Source of the DNA: Companilactobacillus metriopterae
GTDB lineage: Bacteria > Bacillota > Bacilli > Lactobacillales > Lactobacillaceae
NCBI RefSeq assembly: GCF_004117915.1
Contig: NZ_RSTD01000001.1
Location: 907,883 to 971,882, forward strand
Direction of reading: 5' to 3'
Length of the DNA stretch: 64,000 nt
Each line of letters begins with the position of its first letter. The first letter of the stretch is position 1. A program made the translations under genes and the position numbers. The notes beneath the pieces are model-generated. The model was not told where the DNA came from, made no database searches, and saw nothing but the letters and a program-made list of their open reading frames with translations. Positions 1-9,187 of this stretch are shown in pieces.

Positions 1-200
1 ATCACAAATCTGAACTTAAAGAACGTATCTACACTGGATGGATGCAAGACTCAACTGTAATGCAATCAGTTATTGGTAAAGTTCTTAAAAAAGCTGATGT
101 GCATATAAAGGATGATGATCTTAAGAATATCCTAGCCGGATATACTGGTAATGGTTCATCTTCAAATAGTAATTCTTCTACATCAAACACAACAAAATAA
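1..200 (+). CDS. prsA: C-terminal fragment of a PrsA-like peptidyl-prolyl isomerase (partial at window edge)
   Basis: Only the last 65 or so residues are in the window, read in the frame that starts at base 3 and stops with TAA at 198-200. The fragment contains a stretch ending WMQDSTVMQSVIGKVLKKA, the kind of sequence seen at the end of the Gram-positive extracellular foldase PrsA, and then a Ser/Asn/Thr-rich disordered tail typical of lactobacillar PrsA lipoproteins. The isomerase domain and lipobox lie upstream, outside the window, so the assignment rests on a short segment. A strong terminator follows the stop immediately. Confidence 0.6.
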   Translation, partial: HKSELKERIYTGWMQDSTVMQSVIGKVLKKADVHIKDDDLKNILAGYTGNGSSSNSNSSTSNTTK

Positions 201-201
201 A

Positions 202-226
202 AAATCGCCGAATGGCGGTTTTTTTA
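202..226 (+). terminator. Rho-independent terminator after the PrsA-like gene
   Basis: The stem 203-209 pairs with 214-220 (core CGCC/GGCG, one G-T pair) around a GAAT loop and runs into seven or more T residues. It starts two bases after the stop codon. Confidence 0.85.
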
Positions 227-246
227 TTTACTTTAAATTAATGTAT

Positions 247-285
247 AAAAAGACACACACCTTAATTATAGGAGTGTGTCTTTTC
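247..285 (-). terminator. Terminator after yhaM
   Basis: The 11-base arms 248-258 and 274-284 (AAAAGACACAC / GTGTGTCTTTT) form a perfect stem. Read leftward it ends in T residues just after the yhaM stop, closing the leftward yhaO-yhaN-yhaM group. The T residues on the other strand could also let it work rightward. Confidence 0.8.
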
Positions 286-287
286 GT

Positions 288-1232
288 TTAGGAATTTGTA
301 TTTCTTTTATAGAACGTACGATTATCTAAACCAAATATTCGTTCAGAGAAACTACCCTCTTCTGTTCTGTCTAAAGCCTTAGTAATCATATTAATTGAAG
401 CATCTATCATATCGATTTCATGTAATAATTCTGCTTCTAACAACTGTGGTCTTTCAGGTGACCCATATTCTAGCAACCCATGATGAGATATAACCATATG
501 TCTCAACAAGATCATATCTTCTGATTCTAAAGATATATCCAACTCATTAGCTGCAGAAACAATTTCTTCATCAACTATTGTGATATGTCCTAACATCTTA
601 CCTTCAAAAGTATACTCAACATCCACACTGCCACCGAGTTCAATCACTTTTCCTAAATCATGCACGCAAGCTCCAGCTAAAAGTAATGCTCGATCAACTT
701 GAGGATATTGATCACATATTTTCTCTGCTAATTTTGCCATTGAAAGTGTGTGATAGGCTAAACCACCACGAAAATCATGATGGTTAATTTTGGCAGCTGG
801 ACTAATATAGAATTGATCATGATATTTTTTATATAGATATCTTACTATTCTATTCCAATGTCCATTGGTAATTTGGAGAAATAGCCCCTCCATTTGATCT
901 TCCATATCTTCTGCTGAGATAGGAGCTGTCTGTATAAATTGTGACATATCAATAGAATTGGGATCTAAAACTTTAAGACTACTAATATTAACTTGAGGAT
1001 TACCCTGATAGTTATCTCTCTTACCTACAAGATGAGTAACTGTTCCAATTTTAAAATTGGTAGCATCCCCTTCACTGGCATCCCAGTATTTACCTGGAAT
1101 TTGACCAGATTTATCTTCAAAAACTAGAGACAAATAGTTCTTACCATTTTTGGCAACTCGTAAATCTGAACGCTTGATAATTACATCAAGATCCATCTCT
1201 TCACCATTTTTATAATCATTTATCTTATTCAT
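288..1232 (-). CDS. yhaM: 3'-5' exoribonuclease YhaM
   Basis: This is a 314-residue HD-domain nuclease. An OB-fold nucleic-acid-binding region covers about residues 14-90. The HD metal-dependent phosphohydrolase domain follows, with His161 in GLAYHTLSMAKL and the HD pair at 191-192 (ACVHDLGK). YhaM homologues trim RNA and single-stranded DNA from the 3' end; length and domain order match the family. It is the last gene of the yhaO-yhaN-yhaM group and begins 12 bases after the yhaN stop, so co-transcription is likely. This gene cluster is conserved across Bacilli. Confidence 0.92.
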   Translation of the reverse strand: MNKINDYKNGEEMDLDVIIKRSDLRVAKNGKNYLSLVFEDKSGQIPGKYWDASEGDATNFKIGTVTHLVGKRDNYQGNPQVNISSLKVLDPNSIDMSQFIQTAPISAEDMEDQMEGLFLQITNGHWNRIVRYLYKKYHDQFYISPAAKINHHDFRGGLAYHTLSMAKLAEKICDQYPQVDRALLLAGACVHDLGKVIELGGSVDVEYTFEGKMLGHITIVDEEIVSAANELDISLESEDMILLRHMVISHHGLLEYGSPERPQLLEAELLHEIDMIDASINMITKALDRTEEGSFSERIFGLDNRTFYKRNTNS

Positions 1233-1244
1233 AATCTATTTCCT

Positions 1245-3632
1245 TTATAGCTTAATAATATTGTCATATTCACCATCAATAGGTTGATTGGCAGTAACAT
1301 AAATCACTTGATTATCTTTTGAAATTTCCTTAATAAGACTGGAAATAACTTCTTTACGGCCTAAATCAAAATCTACAAAAGCATCATCAATTAATATTGG
1401 TAATTTTACTATATCAGATATTTCTAAAATAAATGCTAATCGTAGTGAAAGATACAATTGTATTGTTGTCGCTCTTGATAATTCGTGTGCGTTAAAAATT
1501 GTTTTGTCTTTTCTAGTTACTTTAATATTTTTATTGTCTAACTTTATATCTGTGTAATTACCATTAGTTAGTATATTAAAATATTGTCTAGATTTTCCTA
1601 ACATTTTAGGGAAGCGATTCTCACTAGCTTCGTTGAGAGTTCCATGAATCCATTCGCTTGCTAAAATCATCGATAACCATTCATCATAATTAGAAATAAT
1701 ATCTTCTTCGATTTGCTTTAACTGATTTTCAACAAGCTGGTACTCACGATCATCAAAGATATTATCAATCTGATTTTTGAGACCACCTATTTCTTGATTT
1801 AACATATTAACGCTACTAGATAATTCTTCATAATCATCTTTTAAACTATTGTATTTCTGACTGAGTTCTTCAATACTAGAATATTTTTGCAATTTTTCTA
1901 AGTCTGAACCTATAAATTCTGACAATGATTTATATCTGGCAATATCTTTAGTTAATTCTAATTGCTTTTGATGTTTTAAAGTAAATTCATCGCTATCTTT
2001 GCAGTCATAATCATTTAAAATTGCAGTTAATTTATTGTTTAAATCAGTTAACTTTTGTTCTAATTCAATCCTGTTGCTCTCTGAATTTTTCTTAATTAAT
2101 TCTGCTCGATCTATTAGTGGAATAATTTCGTCTAAATAGCTTCCTATTTGATTCGCAATACTTTGGTTAGAATCATAGTTAGGAACTGTCCTACCTACTA
2201 AATTACGCCATTCAGATAGATTTGTTTCTATAACCTTGTATTGCGCAATTAGTTCACTGTTTTTAGCGTTCAATTGGCTTAATTGATTAAGATATCCTTG
2301 CATAGAAATTATTTCTTGATTGGATAGTCCTGTATAAGACTGGTCTACATGTGAACTATTTGTTTGTTGTTTCTTATAAAAATCATATCCAAAATATCCT
2401 GCAGATACTAAAAATGCAAGTCCAAATATAATACGTAACATAGACCCTGTGAATATTGTTAGCAAAAGAGCAATTGCTGCAACAGCTAAAATGATCCATT
2501 GATTATTTTGGTTATCTGTTTTTAACAAATCATCCATTTCAGATTTACTTAATGGTTTCATGGATTCAATTAGCTTAGGATTACTGTCTAAAATACTTTG
2601 TTTTTGCTTTTTGTTATCTTCTAGCTGATTGCTAATATTTTGTAAATTGTATTCTTGCTGTCTAATAGAGTCCAAATTTTCAGACAGTAAATCAATATTT
2701 TCTTTCTGAGAGTTGTAGTAACTAATTTTTTCATTATCTACATCAGACAATTTAAGAGATTCATTTTGATTTAAATTATCTAGCGATTTTTGTTCTTGTG
2801 TTATCTGTATGAAATTTTCCCAAGTATCATCAGGAATAATTTTTATATTATCTTGGTTTTGAATTTTTAAATTAGAATACTCTTCAAATTGTGGCCATTT
2901 TTTTACTAGCTGTTCTTCTTGATTGAGATTTTTTTCTAAATTTTCTAGTTCTTTTTTTTGTTGATTATAATTAGCTTGTTGTTTAACTAAATCATTATTT
3001 AATCTTTGATATTCTGACTGTTGATTTTCAAATTGAGACTTTTGTTGTTGCAACTCTTCTCTTTGAACTAATAGATTGGCTAATACTTGTTTTTTACCTC
3101 GAGGTTTGTAAATTTCTCCAGCATCATCTTCTAGGTTTTTAGATGTTTCTAACCACTCTTTACTACCAACTGTTCCTATCGACATTATCTCTATTTCCAG
3201 CTGTTCTTCTGACAAATTGTACAATTTGATTATATTATTATCATCAAATACATATGAGCTTTCAAAATCTGATTTATCGAATCCACCAGTAATATGATCA
3301 ATCATTGATTCTGGTTGTTCCTGATCATTCTTAAATATAGTTAGATCTCCATCAGCTTTTCCTGCAACTCTTTTTACAGTCCAAACATTATTATCATCAT
3401 CTAAAAACTGTAATTCCCCACCATATTCACTACTATTTTTTGGCAAATATTGTTCATATTTGCTTAAACCACGTGAACTAGCAAATCCAAAAAGAACACT
3501 TTTTATAAAATTTAGAAAAGTTGTTTTACCTGATTCATTGGGTCCAAAAATAACTTGATAATCATGATTGATATCAAATTCTTTGTCTGACCACTTTCCA
3601 AACCCATAGATTTTTACTTTATCTAATCTCAA
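1245..3632 (-). CDS. yhaN: YhaN-like SbcC/Rad50-type ATPase
   Basis: This 795-residue protein has an N-terminal P-loop GPNESGKT at 30-37 and a C-terminal ABC half with a signature-like LSRATTIQLYLSLR and Walker B LPILIDDAFVDFD around 744-756. Long Gln/Glu/Lys-rich coiled coils lie between them, which is the SbcC/Rad50 plan. Unusually for a repair ATPase, about residues 380-418 form two hydrophobic segments, as known for YhaN. This suggests a membrane-tethered machine. It abuts the SbcD-like yhaO (2-base gap), its expected nuclease partner. The exact DNA substrate is not known from sequence. Confidence 0.88.
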   Translation of the reverse strand: MRLDKVKIYGFGKWSDKEFDINHDYQVIFGPNESGKTTFLNFIKSVLFGFASSRGLSKYEQYLPKNSSEYGGELQFLDDDNNVWTVKRVAGKADGDLTIFKNDQEQPESMIDHITGGFDKSDFESSYVFDDNNIIKLYNLSEEQLEIEIMSIGTVGSKEWLETSKNLEDDAGEIYKPRGKKQVLANLLVQREELQQQKSQFENQQSEYQRLNNDLVKQQANYNQQKKELENLEKNLNQEEQLVKKWPQFEEYSNLKIQNQDNIKIIPDDTWENFIQITQEQKSLDNLNQNESLKLSDVDNEKISYYNSQKENIDLLSENLDSIRQQEYNLQNISNQLEDNKKQKQSILDSNPKLIESMKPLSKSEMDDLLKTDNQNNQWIILAVAAIALLLTIFTGSMLRIIFGLAFLVSAGYFGYDFYKKQQTNSSHVDQSYTGLSNQEIISMQGYLNQLSQLNAKNSELIAQYKVIETNLSEWRNLVGRTVPNYDSNQSIANQIGSYLDEIIPLIDRAELIKKNSESNRIELEQKLTDLNNKLTAILNDYDCKDSDEFTLKHQKQLELTKDIARYKSLSEFIGSDLEKLQKYSSIEELSQKYNSLKDDYEELSSSVNMLNQEIGGLKNQIDNIFDDREYQLVENQLKQIEEDIISNYDEWLSMILASEWIHGTLNEASENRFPKMLGKSRQYFNILTNGNYTDIKLDNKNIKVTRKDKTIFNAHELSRATTIQLYLSLRLAFILEISDIVKLPILIDDAFVDFDLGRKEVISSLIKEISKDNQVIYVTANQPIDGEYDNIIKL

Positions 3633-3634
3633 TT

Positions 3635-4795
3635 CTATTCTCCAGCCGATTTCTTATTTATTATGTTCTGAGTTTTTTCCTTAATTTCATCAAGAAAATC
3701 ACTTTCATTAATATGATCTCTGATAAGATCAACATTAAATAATTTGTTATCCAAATCTTTAATATCATTAAGATCAAATACATTCTCTGAACTTATATTC
3801 CAATACTTTTCATCAATAGTGCTTAATGCAATTCCCGGATTATAGTTCAAATAAATTTTGTAAAGTAAGCTATCAGAATTATTTTTAAATTGATCCTGTA
3901 GCTCACCACGATCAATCATTCTAATTACGTCCTCATCAAGGTTTTCTGCATGATTTATATTCAATGTAACTAAAGTGTTGTCATCTACAAGAAGTGCGCT
4001 TATATCATCTATTATTGCTTTCAGAGACTCATCCTTAGAAATAGCTATATTTTTTACCTCAAATATATATTCAGATGATTCCTTGAAATCAATATTTACT
4101 TGATTGGAATTTATATCAACAAGATAGAATCCCTTAACACCAGTTTCATTTTGATTTCTTCCTTGAGTATCTCCAGGATAAATAATATAAGGATTTTGAT
4201 TAAGTATCTCTCTTTTATGTATATGGCCTAATGCCCAATAATCATATCCCTTAGATACTAATTCACTTATTTGAAAAGGAGCATAATTATCGTCCCCTAT
4301 TCCTCCGTGCAAGATCCCTATTTGATAATCAGCAGTTCCTCTAATAGGAAATTTTTCAATCATCTTTTCATCAATATGTTGTTGATAATAGCTAAATCCT
4401 GTTAAATCAACTATTTTATTATCTTTAGAAACATATCTAATTGTCTCAACATCTTGACCATATACGTGAACATTCGATGGATATTCTAATATACCCAAGT
4501 CGTTACGGAAATAGTCGTGATTACCATAAATAATAAATACATCAATATTATTTTCTTGTAATCTAATAAATTGCTCATTTAAAAAAGTCTGTGCACTAAG
4601 ACTTCTTTCAGTATTATCAAATACATCCCCAGCTAAAATAATGAAATCTACATTTTCTTCTAAAGCAGTTTCAAATATTTTTTTTGCTGCACTGTATGTA
4701 GATTTTTTTAATTTGTTTTGTACTTCTAAACTATATTTACTAATTCCGGTAAATGGAGTATCTAAATGTAAGTCAGCTGCATGAATAAATTTCAT
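3635..4795 (-). CDS. yhaO: YhaO-like DNA repair exonuclease (SbcD/Mre11 family)
   Basis: This 386-residue calcineurin-type phosphoesterase carries the metal-binding motifs in order: HAADLHLDTPF near residue 5, AGDVFDN near 56, YGNHDYF near 90, GILHGG near 160 and LGHIHKRE near 190. This arrangement is that of Mre11/SbcD nucleases. It precedes yhaN, the SbcC-like ATPase, with almost no gap, so the two likely form one complex. A ribosome site AAAGGGGAA lies upstream of the ATG. A terminator-like hairpin separates it from the preceding yheA gene. Confidence 0.9.
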   Translation of the reverse strand: MKFIHAADLHLDTPFTGISKYSLEVQNKLKKSTYSAAKKIFETALEENVDFIILAGDVFDNTERSLSAQTFLNEQFIRLQENNIDVFIIYGNHDYFRNDLGILEYPSNVHVYGQDVETIRYVSKDNKIVDLTGFSYYQQHIDEKMIEKFPIRGTADYQIGILHGGIGDDNYAPFQISELVSKGYDYWALGHIHKREILNQNPYIIYPGDTQGRNQNETGVKGFYLVDINSNQVNIDFKESSEYIFEVKNIAISKDESLKAIIDDISALLVDDNTLVTLNINHAENLDEDVIRMIDRGELQDQFKNNSDSLLYKIYLNYNPGIALSTIDEKYWNISSENVFDLNDIKDLDNKLFNVDLIRDHINESDFLDEIKEKTQNIINKKSAGE

Positions 4796-4811
4796 TAAAA
4801 TTCCCCTTTAA

Positions 4812-4842
4812 AATAAAAAAGCTTAGCATCAGCTAAGATTTT
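4812..4842 (-). terminator. Hairpin terminator between yheA and yhaO
   Basis: The stem CTTAGC/GCTAAG (4822-4827 with 4832-4837, loop ATCA) is followed leftward by a run of T residues. It sits in the 48-base gap, so some transcription from the pbp-yheA side may stop here or be attenuated before yhaO. Confidence 0.65.
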
Positions 4843-4843
4843 T

Positions 4844-5188
4844 TTATTTGCTTTGATAAATATCTGCGATTGGTTTAGTAATAATCTTATTTAGCTCTTC
4901 CATCATCGCATTCATCTTTTGTTCTTTTTCCATTAAAGTTTTAAACTCATCAAAATTTTGAAGTTGATCAGTTAGTTGTTTCATAGATTCGATATCTTCG
5001 TCTGAAACATCTTGACCCATCATTTGTTTTTGTTGAAGTTCGAATTGTTTGTTTTGAACTTTATCAAATAGCTTAAATGCTACTTCATTATTCTTAACAG
5101 CTTCGAAAGCTTCTTTCAATTCTACAACTTCTGTTGCTTTTCTTAAATCTTGTTCTAGTGCGTTTGCACTATCATAAATGTTATTCAT
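4844..5188 (-). CDS. yheA: YheA/YlbF/YmcA-family protein
   Basis: This is a 114-residue, all-helical, Gln/Glu/Lys-rich protein of the YlbF/YmcA (formerly DUF964) family. The visible signature is AFEAVKNNEVAFKLFDKVQ near the N-terminus and a central KQMMGQDVSDEDIESMKQL. Relatives YlbF and YmcA belong to the RNase Y specificity complex in Bacillus; the role of the YheA branch is less clear. Two adjacent ATG codons exist; the second is chosen because it lies five bases after AGGAGG. It sits between the penicillin-binding protein gene and the yhaOMN genes, the usual Bacilli neighbourhood. Confidence 0.82.
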   Translation of the reverse strand: MNNIYDSANALEQDLRKATEVVELKEAFEAVKNNEVAFKLFDKVQNKQFELQQKQMMGQDVSDEDIESMKQLTDQLQNFDEFKTLMEKEQKMNAMMEELNKIITKPIADIYQSK

Positions 5189-5197
5189 CATGTCCTC

Positions 5198-7267
5198 CTA
5201 CTGACCAAAAAAACCTTTTATATTATTATACCATTCTGTTGCTTTATCTTTAACGTTATTTATTCCATCTTGAATAGAGTCCGACAGATCATTATTATTT
5301 TCTAATTTTGAATTATTATTCGCAATAGTTGAAGCATCTTTAACATTAAAATTAGTTTGATTTGTGTTAGGTAAAATATTTGTCATTTGATTCTTAAATA
5401 GTGAAGCTACACCTGTCTCACTGTAGCTTTGTAAGAAATGACTTGGGTCTGTGTTATCAAAGCCAATCCACGTTGTTACAAGAACATCAGGAGTATAACC
5501 AATCATCCACTGATCTTTGGTACCAGCATAACCATATGATTTTGGAACTTCTGTACTACCTGTTTTACCAGCTATAGTATAACCTGATGGTTTAGCCGTT
5601 TTCCCTGTTCCGTTATTGTAAACTCCAATCATCATACTTGTCATATCATCAGCGACATTTTTACTAATAATTTGCTTTTGAGTTGTACCAGTATTATCTA
5701 CTAGAACCGTTCCAGTAGAATCTACCACCTTAGTTATAAAGTGAGTATCTGTAAGTTTACCTTCATTAGCAAAAGCCGTATATGCTCTTGTCATTTGTAG
5801 AGGCGATACACCTGTTTCCAAACCACCAAGTGCCATTGCCAAGTTTTGATCACTCTTCTTAATATCTATTCCAAAGTTAGCTAGGGAATCAACACCCTTT
5901 TGAACGCCTATTTTATCAAGTAAGGCTACTGCAGGAATATTTTCACTCTGAGCTAATGCTTGATACATTGGCATAGATTCTTGATATTGATTATCAGCAT
6001 TTGTTGGAGTGTAACCATTCTTACCAAAACTAGTAATTTCATCTGGTAATTCTGAATCATATTTATATCCACTAGCTAATGCTGGTGCATAAACAGCTAA
6101 TGGTTTAATAGCCGATCCCGGTTGACGTTTCATTTGTGTGGCTCTGTTAAATCCTCTAAAGGTATGTTCTCCTCTTCCACCAACTACACCTAAGACACCA
6201 CCAGTTTTTGGATCAACAGCAACTGATGCACCTTGAACCATTTTTCCATCAGTAGCATTAGCCGGAAATAGCGAACTATTATTGAATGAGTTCTCTAAGT
6301 TAGACTGAATATTTTGATCTAAAGTTGTATAAATTTTATACCCCTTATTCAAAATATCATCTTCTTTGAGTCCGTATTTGTTGACAGCTTCATCAATTAC
6401 AGCATCAAAGTAATATGGATACTTGTAAGAATTACCTTCTTGAAAATTATCGTTCAAAATTATAGCAGAATTCTTATAGTAACTTGTTTGACCGCTTGTT
6501 AGCTTGTTGTTGTCTTCCATCAGCCCTAACACTACGTTACGTCTTAATTTTGCTTTATCCATAGAGTCAATCGGATTATATTCATTAGGACTTTTTAGAA
6601 TACCCGCGATAATTGCTGCTTCACCAGCATTCAGCTCACTAGCATTTTTTCCAAAGTACTTTTCAGAAGCGTCCTGAACACCCCAAACACCATTTCCAAA
6701 ATAAGCATTGTTCAAGTACATGGTCAAAATTTCTTTTTTAGAATAGGTTTTATTAATCTCGATAGCTAAGAAGAGTTCTTTACCTTTTCTTGAATATGTT
6801 TGCTTTTGAGTAAGCAATGAATTCTTAGCTAATTGTTGAGTTAGAGTACTTCCACCTGATCTGCTTCGATGTAACAATATTCCTAAGAAAGCTCTAGCAT
6901 ATCCTTTGATACTAAATCCTGGATTAGTCCAAAACGTTCTATCCTCAGTTGCAATAACAGCGTTTTGAATATTGGGTGAAATTTTATCTAAATTGACGTA
7001 GGTACCCTTAGACGAATACAGGTCACCTGCCGTCTCTCCGCTTTTGTCATAAATTGTTGTCTTATTTTGTAGCGAAGATTGTAAATCTTCAACATTGGCA
7101 GTTTTGGCTTGATATGTCCACGTTGCACTTAATAATAGGATTGCTGAAAAAACTATCAGAATAATCCATCTGGTAATTTGAAATCTATGCCAAAAAGCAC
7201 GTAAATTTATCCATATTACATGCAGAACGGACTTTATCCATTCCCATACACTTCTATTATTATTCAT
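5198..7267 (-). CDS. Class A penicillin-binding protein (PBP1A type)
   Basis: This 689-residue bifunctional cell-wall synthase has a cytoplasmic start and a membrane anchor at about 32-52. A family-51 glycosyltransferase domain follows with EDRTFW at 108-113 and GGSTLTQQL at 138-146. The transpeptidase domain carries the serine motif SAIK near residue 385, SEN near 443 and KTGS near 570. The Asn/Asp-rich C-terminal tail is typical of lactobacilli. It polymerises and cross-links peptidoglycan on the outer face of the membrane. It starts after a GAGGT ribosome site and its stop is ten bases before yheA, so the two are probably co-transcribed. Confidence 0.93.
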   Translation of the reverse strand: MNNNRSVWEWIKSVLHVIWINLRAFWHRFQITRWIILIVFSAILLLSATWTYQAKTANVEDLQSSLQNKTTIYDKSGETAGDLYSSKGTYVNLDKISPNIQNAVIATEDRTFWTNPGFSIKGYARAFLGILLHRSRSGGSTLTQQLAKNSLLTQKQTYSRKGKELFLAIEINKTYSKKEILTMYLNNAYFGNGVWGVQDASEKYFGKNASELNAGEAAIIAGILKSPNEYNPIDSMDKAKLRRNVVLGLMEDNNKLTSGQTSYYKNSAIILNDNFQEGNSYKYPYYFDAVIDEAVNKYGLKEDDILNKGYKIYTTLDQNIQSNLENSFNNSSLFPANATDGKMVQGASVAVDPKTGGVLGVVGGRGEHTFRGFNRATQMKRQPGSAIKPLAVYAPALASGYKYDSELPDEITSFGKNGYTPTNADNQYQESMPMYQALAQSENIPAVALLDKIGVQKGVDSLANFGIDIKKSDQNLAMALGGLETGVSPLQMTRAYTAFANEGKLTDTHFITKVVDSTGTVLVDNTGTTQKQIISKNVADDMTSMMIGVYNNGTGKTAKPSGYTIAGKTGSTEVPKSYGYAGTKDQWMIGYTPDVLVTTWIGFDNTDPSHFLQSYSETGVASLFKNQMTNILPNTNQTNFNVKDASTIANNNSKLENNNDLSDSIQDGINNVKDKATEWYNNIKGFFGQ

Positions 7268-7345
7268 TAATAATTACCTCTATATAATAGATAAAATTTT
7301 ATCACATATAATGTTAGTGAAACAATCTAGATAAATTACTATACA

Positions 7346-7377
7346 AAAAAAGCACACTTAAAAAGTATGCTTAACGA
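7346..7377 (-). terminator. Terminator at the end of the pdu/ECF operon
   Basis: The arms AAGCACACTT and AAGTATGCTT pair with one G-T wobble and are followed leftward by seven T residues. It begins inside the last codons of the second adenosyltransferase gene and closes the roughly 18.6-kb leftward operon. Confidence 0.8.
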
Positions 7378-7940
7378 AATACAGGTTTACTATTTCGATA
7401 TTCAATATCTGCAACTTGTTCCAATTTATTAGCATAACGTGCAGCGCTAAAGAAATAATCTGATAGACGATTTATAAATTTCAATACTTCCCCATTGATT
7501 TCTTCGGTTTGCATCAGATCTACTATCTCACGTTCAGCTCTTCTTGTAACTGTTCTCAGAACATGCAATTGAGAAGCAGTAACAGATCCACCAGGTAAAA
7601 TAAATTTTTGGATTTTATCAGTTTTTTCAGAATAAAAATCAATCTTTTTTTCTAGCCATTGTACTGCTCCAACTTCAGGCTTAAAAATAAATTCATGCTT
7701 CTCATCATTAACTAACATTGCAAGATCAGTACCACAATCAAATAATAATTGTTGAATTTCTTCTAATTCATCAAAAAATACTTTTGTCTTATCATTTAAC
7801 ATTGCAATAGTAAGCCCTACTTGCGAATTAAGTTCATCAACTGTACCATAAGCAACTATTCTTTTATCAGACTTATATAAAACATCATTACCAATAATTC
7901 TAGTTTGACCCTTATCTCCGGTTTTTGTATATATTTTCAT
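7371..7940 (-). CDS. Second PduO-type ATP:cob(I)alamin adenosyltransferase
   Basis: This 189-residue protein has the PduO-family ATP-binding start YTKTGDKGQTRIIG (4-17), the ILPGGS element near 115-120 and the helix with TRRAERE near 131-137. It would transfer the adenosyl group of ATP to reduced corrinoid to make coenzyme B12. It is a diverged paralogue of the adenosyltransferase at 16982-17554: the overall plan is the same but the sequence clearly differs, so it is not a recent duplicate. It is the last gene of the operon, three bases after the phosphatase-family gene, in a module with an ECF transporter. That placement suggests handling of imported corrinoid. Confidence 0.9.
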   Translation of the reverse strand: MKIYTKTGDKGQTRIIGNDVLYKSDKRIVAYGTVDELNSQVGLTIAMLNDKTKVFFDELEEIQQLLFDCGTDLAMLVNDEKHEFIFKPEVGAVQWLEKKIDFYSEKTDKIQKFILPGGSVTASQLHVLRTVTRRAEREIVDLMQTEEINGEVLKFINRLSDYFFSAARYANKLEQVADIEYRNSKPVFR

Positions 7941-7943
7941 ATC

Positions 7944-8726
7944 TTAACCTCGCATCTGCAACTTTCTGATGTCTTTATATGCTAATTCATTGGCAACAAT
8001 AATATTGTTAGATTTTTTCAGGTTTATTTTATTACCTCTAACGTTTGTTATCTTGTAACCTAAAGACTCTACCAAAATCTTTCCAGCTACTATATCCCAT
8101 GGCATCAATGTGGCAATATAGGCAATATGTTTACCTGTAATGATTTCGATAAATTCAAGTCCAGCGCTACCCATTACACGAGCTCCTGCGCTATGTTTGG
8201 CAATATTGATTTCACTGAAAGAATTTTTTAGAAATTGACGCCATGATACTCCCACTAAACCGTTTTTTAAGGGACTATCTTGAGCTGCATTTAGTTTTAT
8301 ATCATTACAATAAACGCCTGTAGCAATACCGCCCCAATAAAGCTTATCATTCATAACATCAATAATTGCACTGCATAATGATTCGCCATTATAAAGGACT
8401 CCCACCATAACTGCAAAACAGTCATGTTTTTTGACTAAATTCAAAGTTCCATCAATAGGATCTACAAAAAATGTAAGTCCCTTATCAATATCAGAATAGT
8501 TTTTATCAAAATTTTCTTCACCAATTATTGTGGCATCAGGATATTTTTCTTGAATATGTTGATTAAATATTTTTTGAATATTTTTATCTAGTGAAGTAAC
8601 TAAATCGTACTCTCCTGATTTTTCTTCAATATCTGAAATTTGGTTTAAATGATTTTTGGCATATTGGGCCGCCTCAACTGTCCATTCAGTAATATTAGAC
8701 AGAACATCTATTTCTAATTTTGTCAT
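7944..8726 (-). CDS. Inositol monophosphatase-family protein
   Basis: This 260-residue member of the Mg2+-dependent, Li+-sensitive sugar-phosphatase superfamily keeps the metal-site motifs GEEN (69-72), DPIDGT (89-94) and MPWDIVAG near 208-214. The fold and motifs argue for an active phosphomonoesterase; the substrate cannot be read from the sequence. Its start codon overlaps the stop of the preceding pduV by four bases (ATGA), and an adenosyltransferase gene follows three bases later, so it is translationally coupled within the pdu/ECF module. This is not a standard pdu gene. A role in nucleotide-loop or ribazole phosphate metabolism is possible but speculative. Confidence 0.85.
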   Translation of the reverse strand: MTKLEIDVLSNITEWTVEAAQYAKNHLNQISDIEEKSGEYDLVTSLDKNIQKIFNQHIQEKYPDATIIGEENFDKNYSDIDKGLTFFVDPIDGTLNLVKKHDCFAVMVGVLYNGESLCSAIIDVMNDKLYWGGIATGVYCNDIKLNAAQDSPLKNGLVGVSWRQFLKNSFSEINIAKHSAGARVMGSAGLEFIEIITGKHIAYIATLMPWDIVAGKILVESLGYKITNVRGNKINLKKSNNIIVANELAYKDIRKLQMRG

Positions 8727-9178
8727 TTTTTCACCTCATCATCATTTAAAAATGCTGCTAGTTGCTTAATCTGATTATCTTTTGAATCAGTATCTGTACT
8801 GGAAATTAAATAAATATCCCTTGCACCAGCCAAACGTAATTGATCCTTAGAATATTCAATATCGTCTGCAGTTGCCAAATCTATTTTAGAGATTACACCA
8901 ATTATCGGTTTTGTGAACAAATGTGAGAACCCAGGAGAAAAAACAGGTCGATGATCACTAGCACTTTGAATCATAATGATAACATCTGATTCATTGGCAG
9001 TAACACTTAAAGCTGAATATAAGCGTCTATGTTCAGTGAATTCCCCAGGAGTATCAATGAAATTCCCAAAAAATTCTACTGATTGAGTTTTATCATATTT
9101 TATTTGTTCTTGCTGCATATATTGTTTTAAAGTTGTTTTTCCGCAACCAACAGCACCAACTAAAAAGGCTTTTTTCAT
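8723..9178 (-). CDS. pduV: PduV/EutP-family small GTPase
   Basis: This 151-residue Ras-like GTPase has P-loop GAVGCGKT (8-15), switch II region DTPGEFTEH from residue 42 and an SKID base-recognition motif in place of NKxD near residue 107. PduV/EutP proteins are associated with microcompartments; in Salmonella PduV is reported to sit at the shell and affect its movement. Here it lies between the ECF S-component gene and the phosphatase gene, with a four-base overlap to the latter. It is separated from the core pdu genes by the transporter. Confidence 0.9.
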   Translation of the reverse strand: MKKAFLVGAVGCGKTTLKQYMQQEQIKYDKTQSVEFFGNFIDTPGEFTEHRRLYSALSVTANESDVIIMIQSASDHRPVFSPGFSHLFTKPIIGVISKIDLATADDIEYSKDQLRLAGARDIYLISSTDTDSKDNQIKQLAAFLNDDEVKK

Positions 9179-9187
9179 TTTTATATC

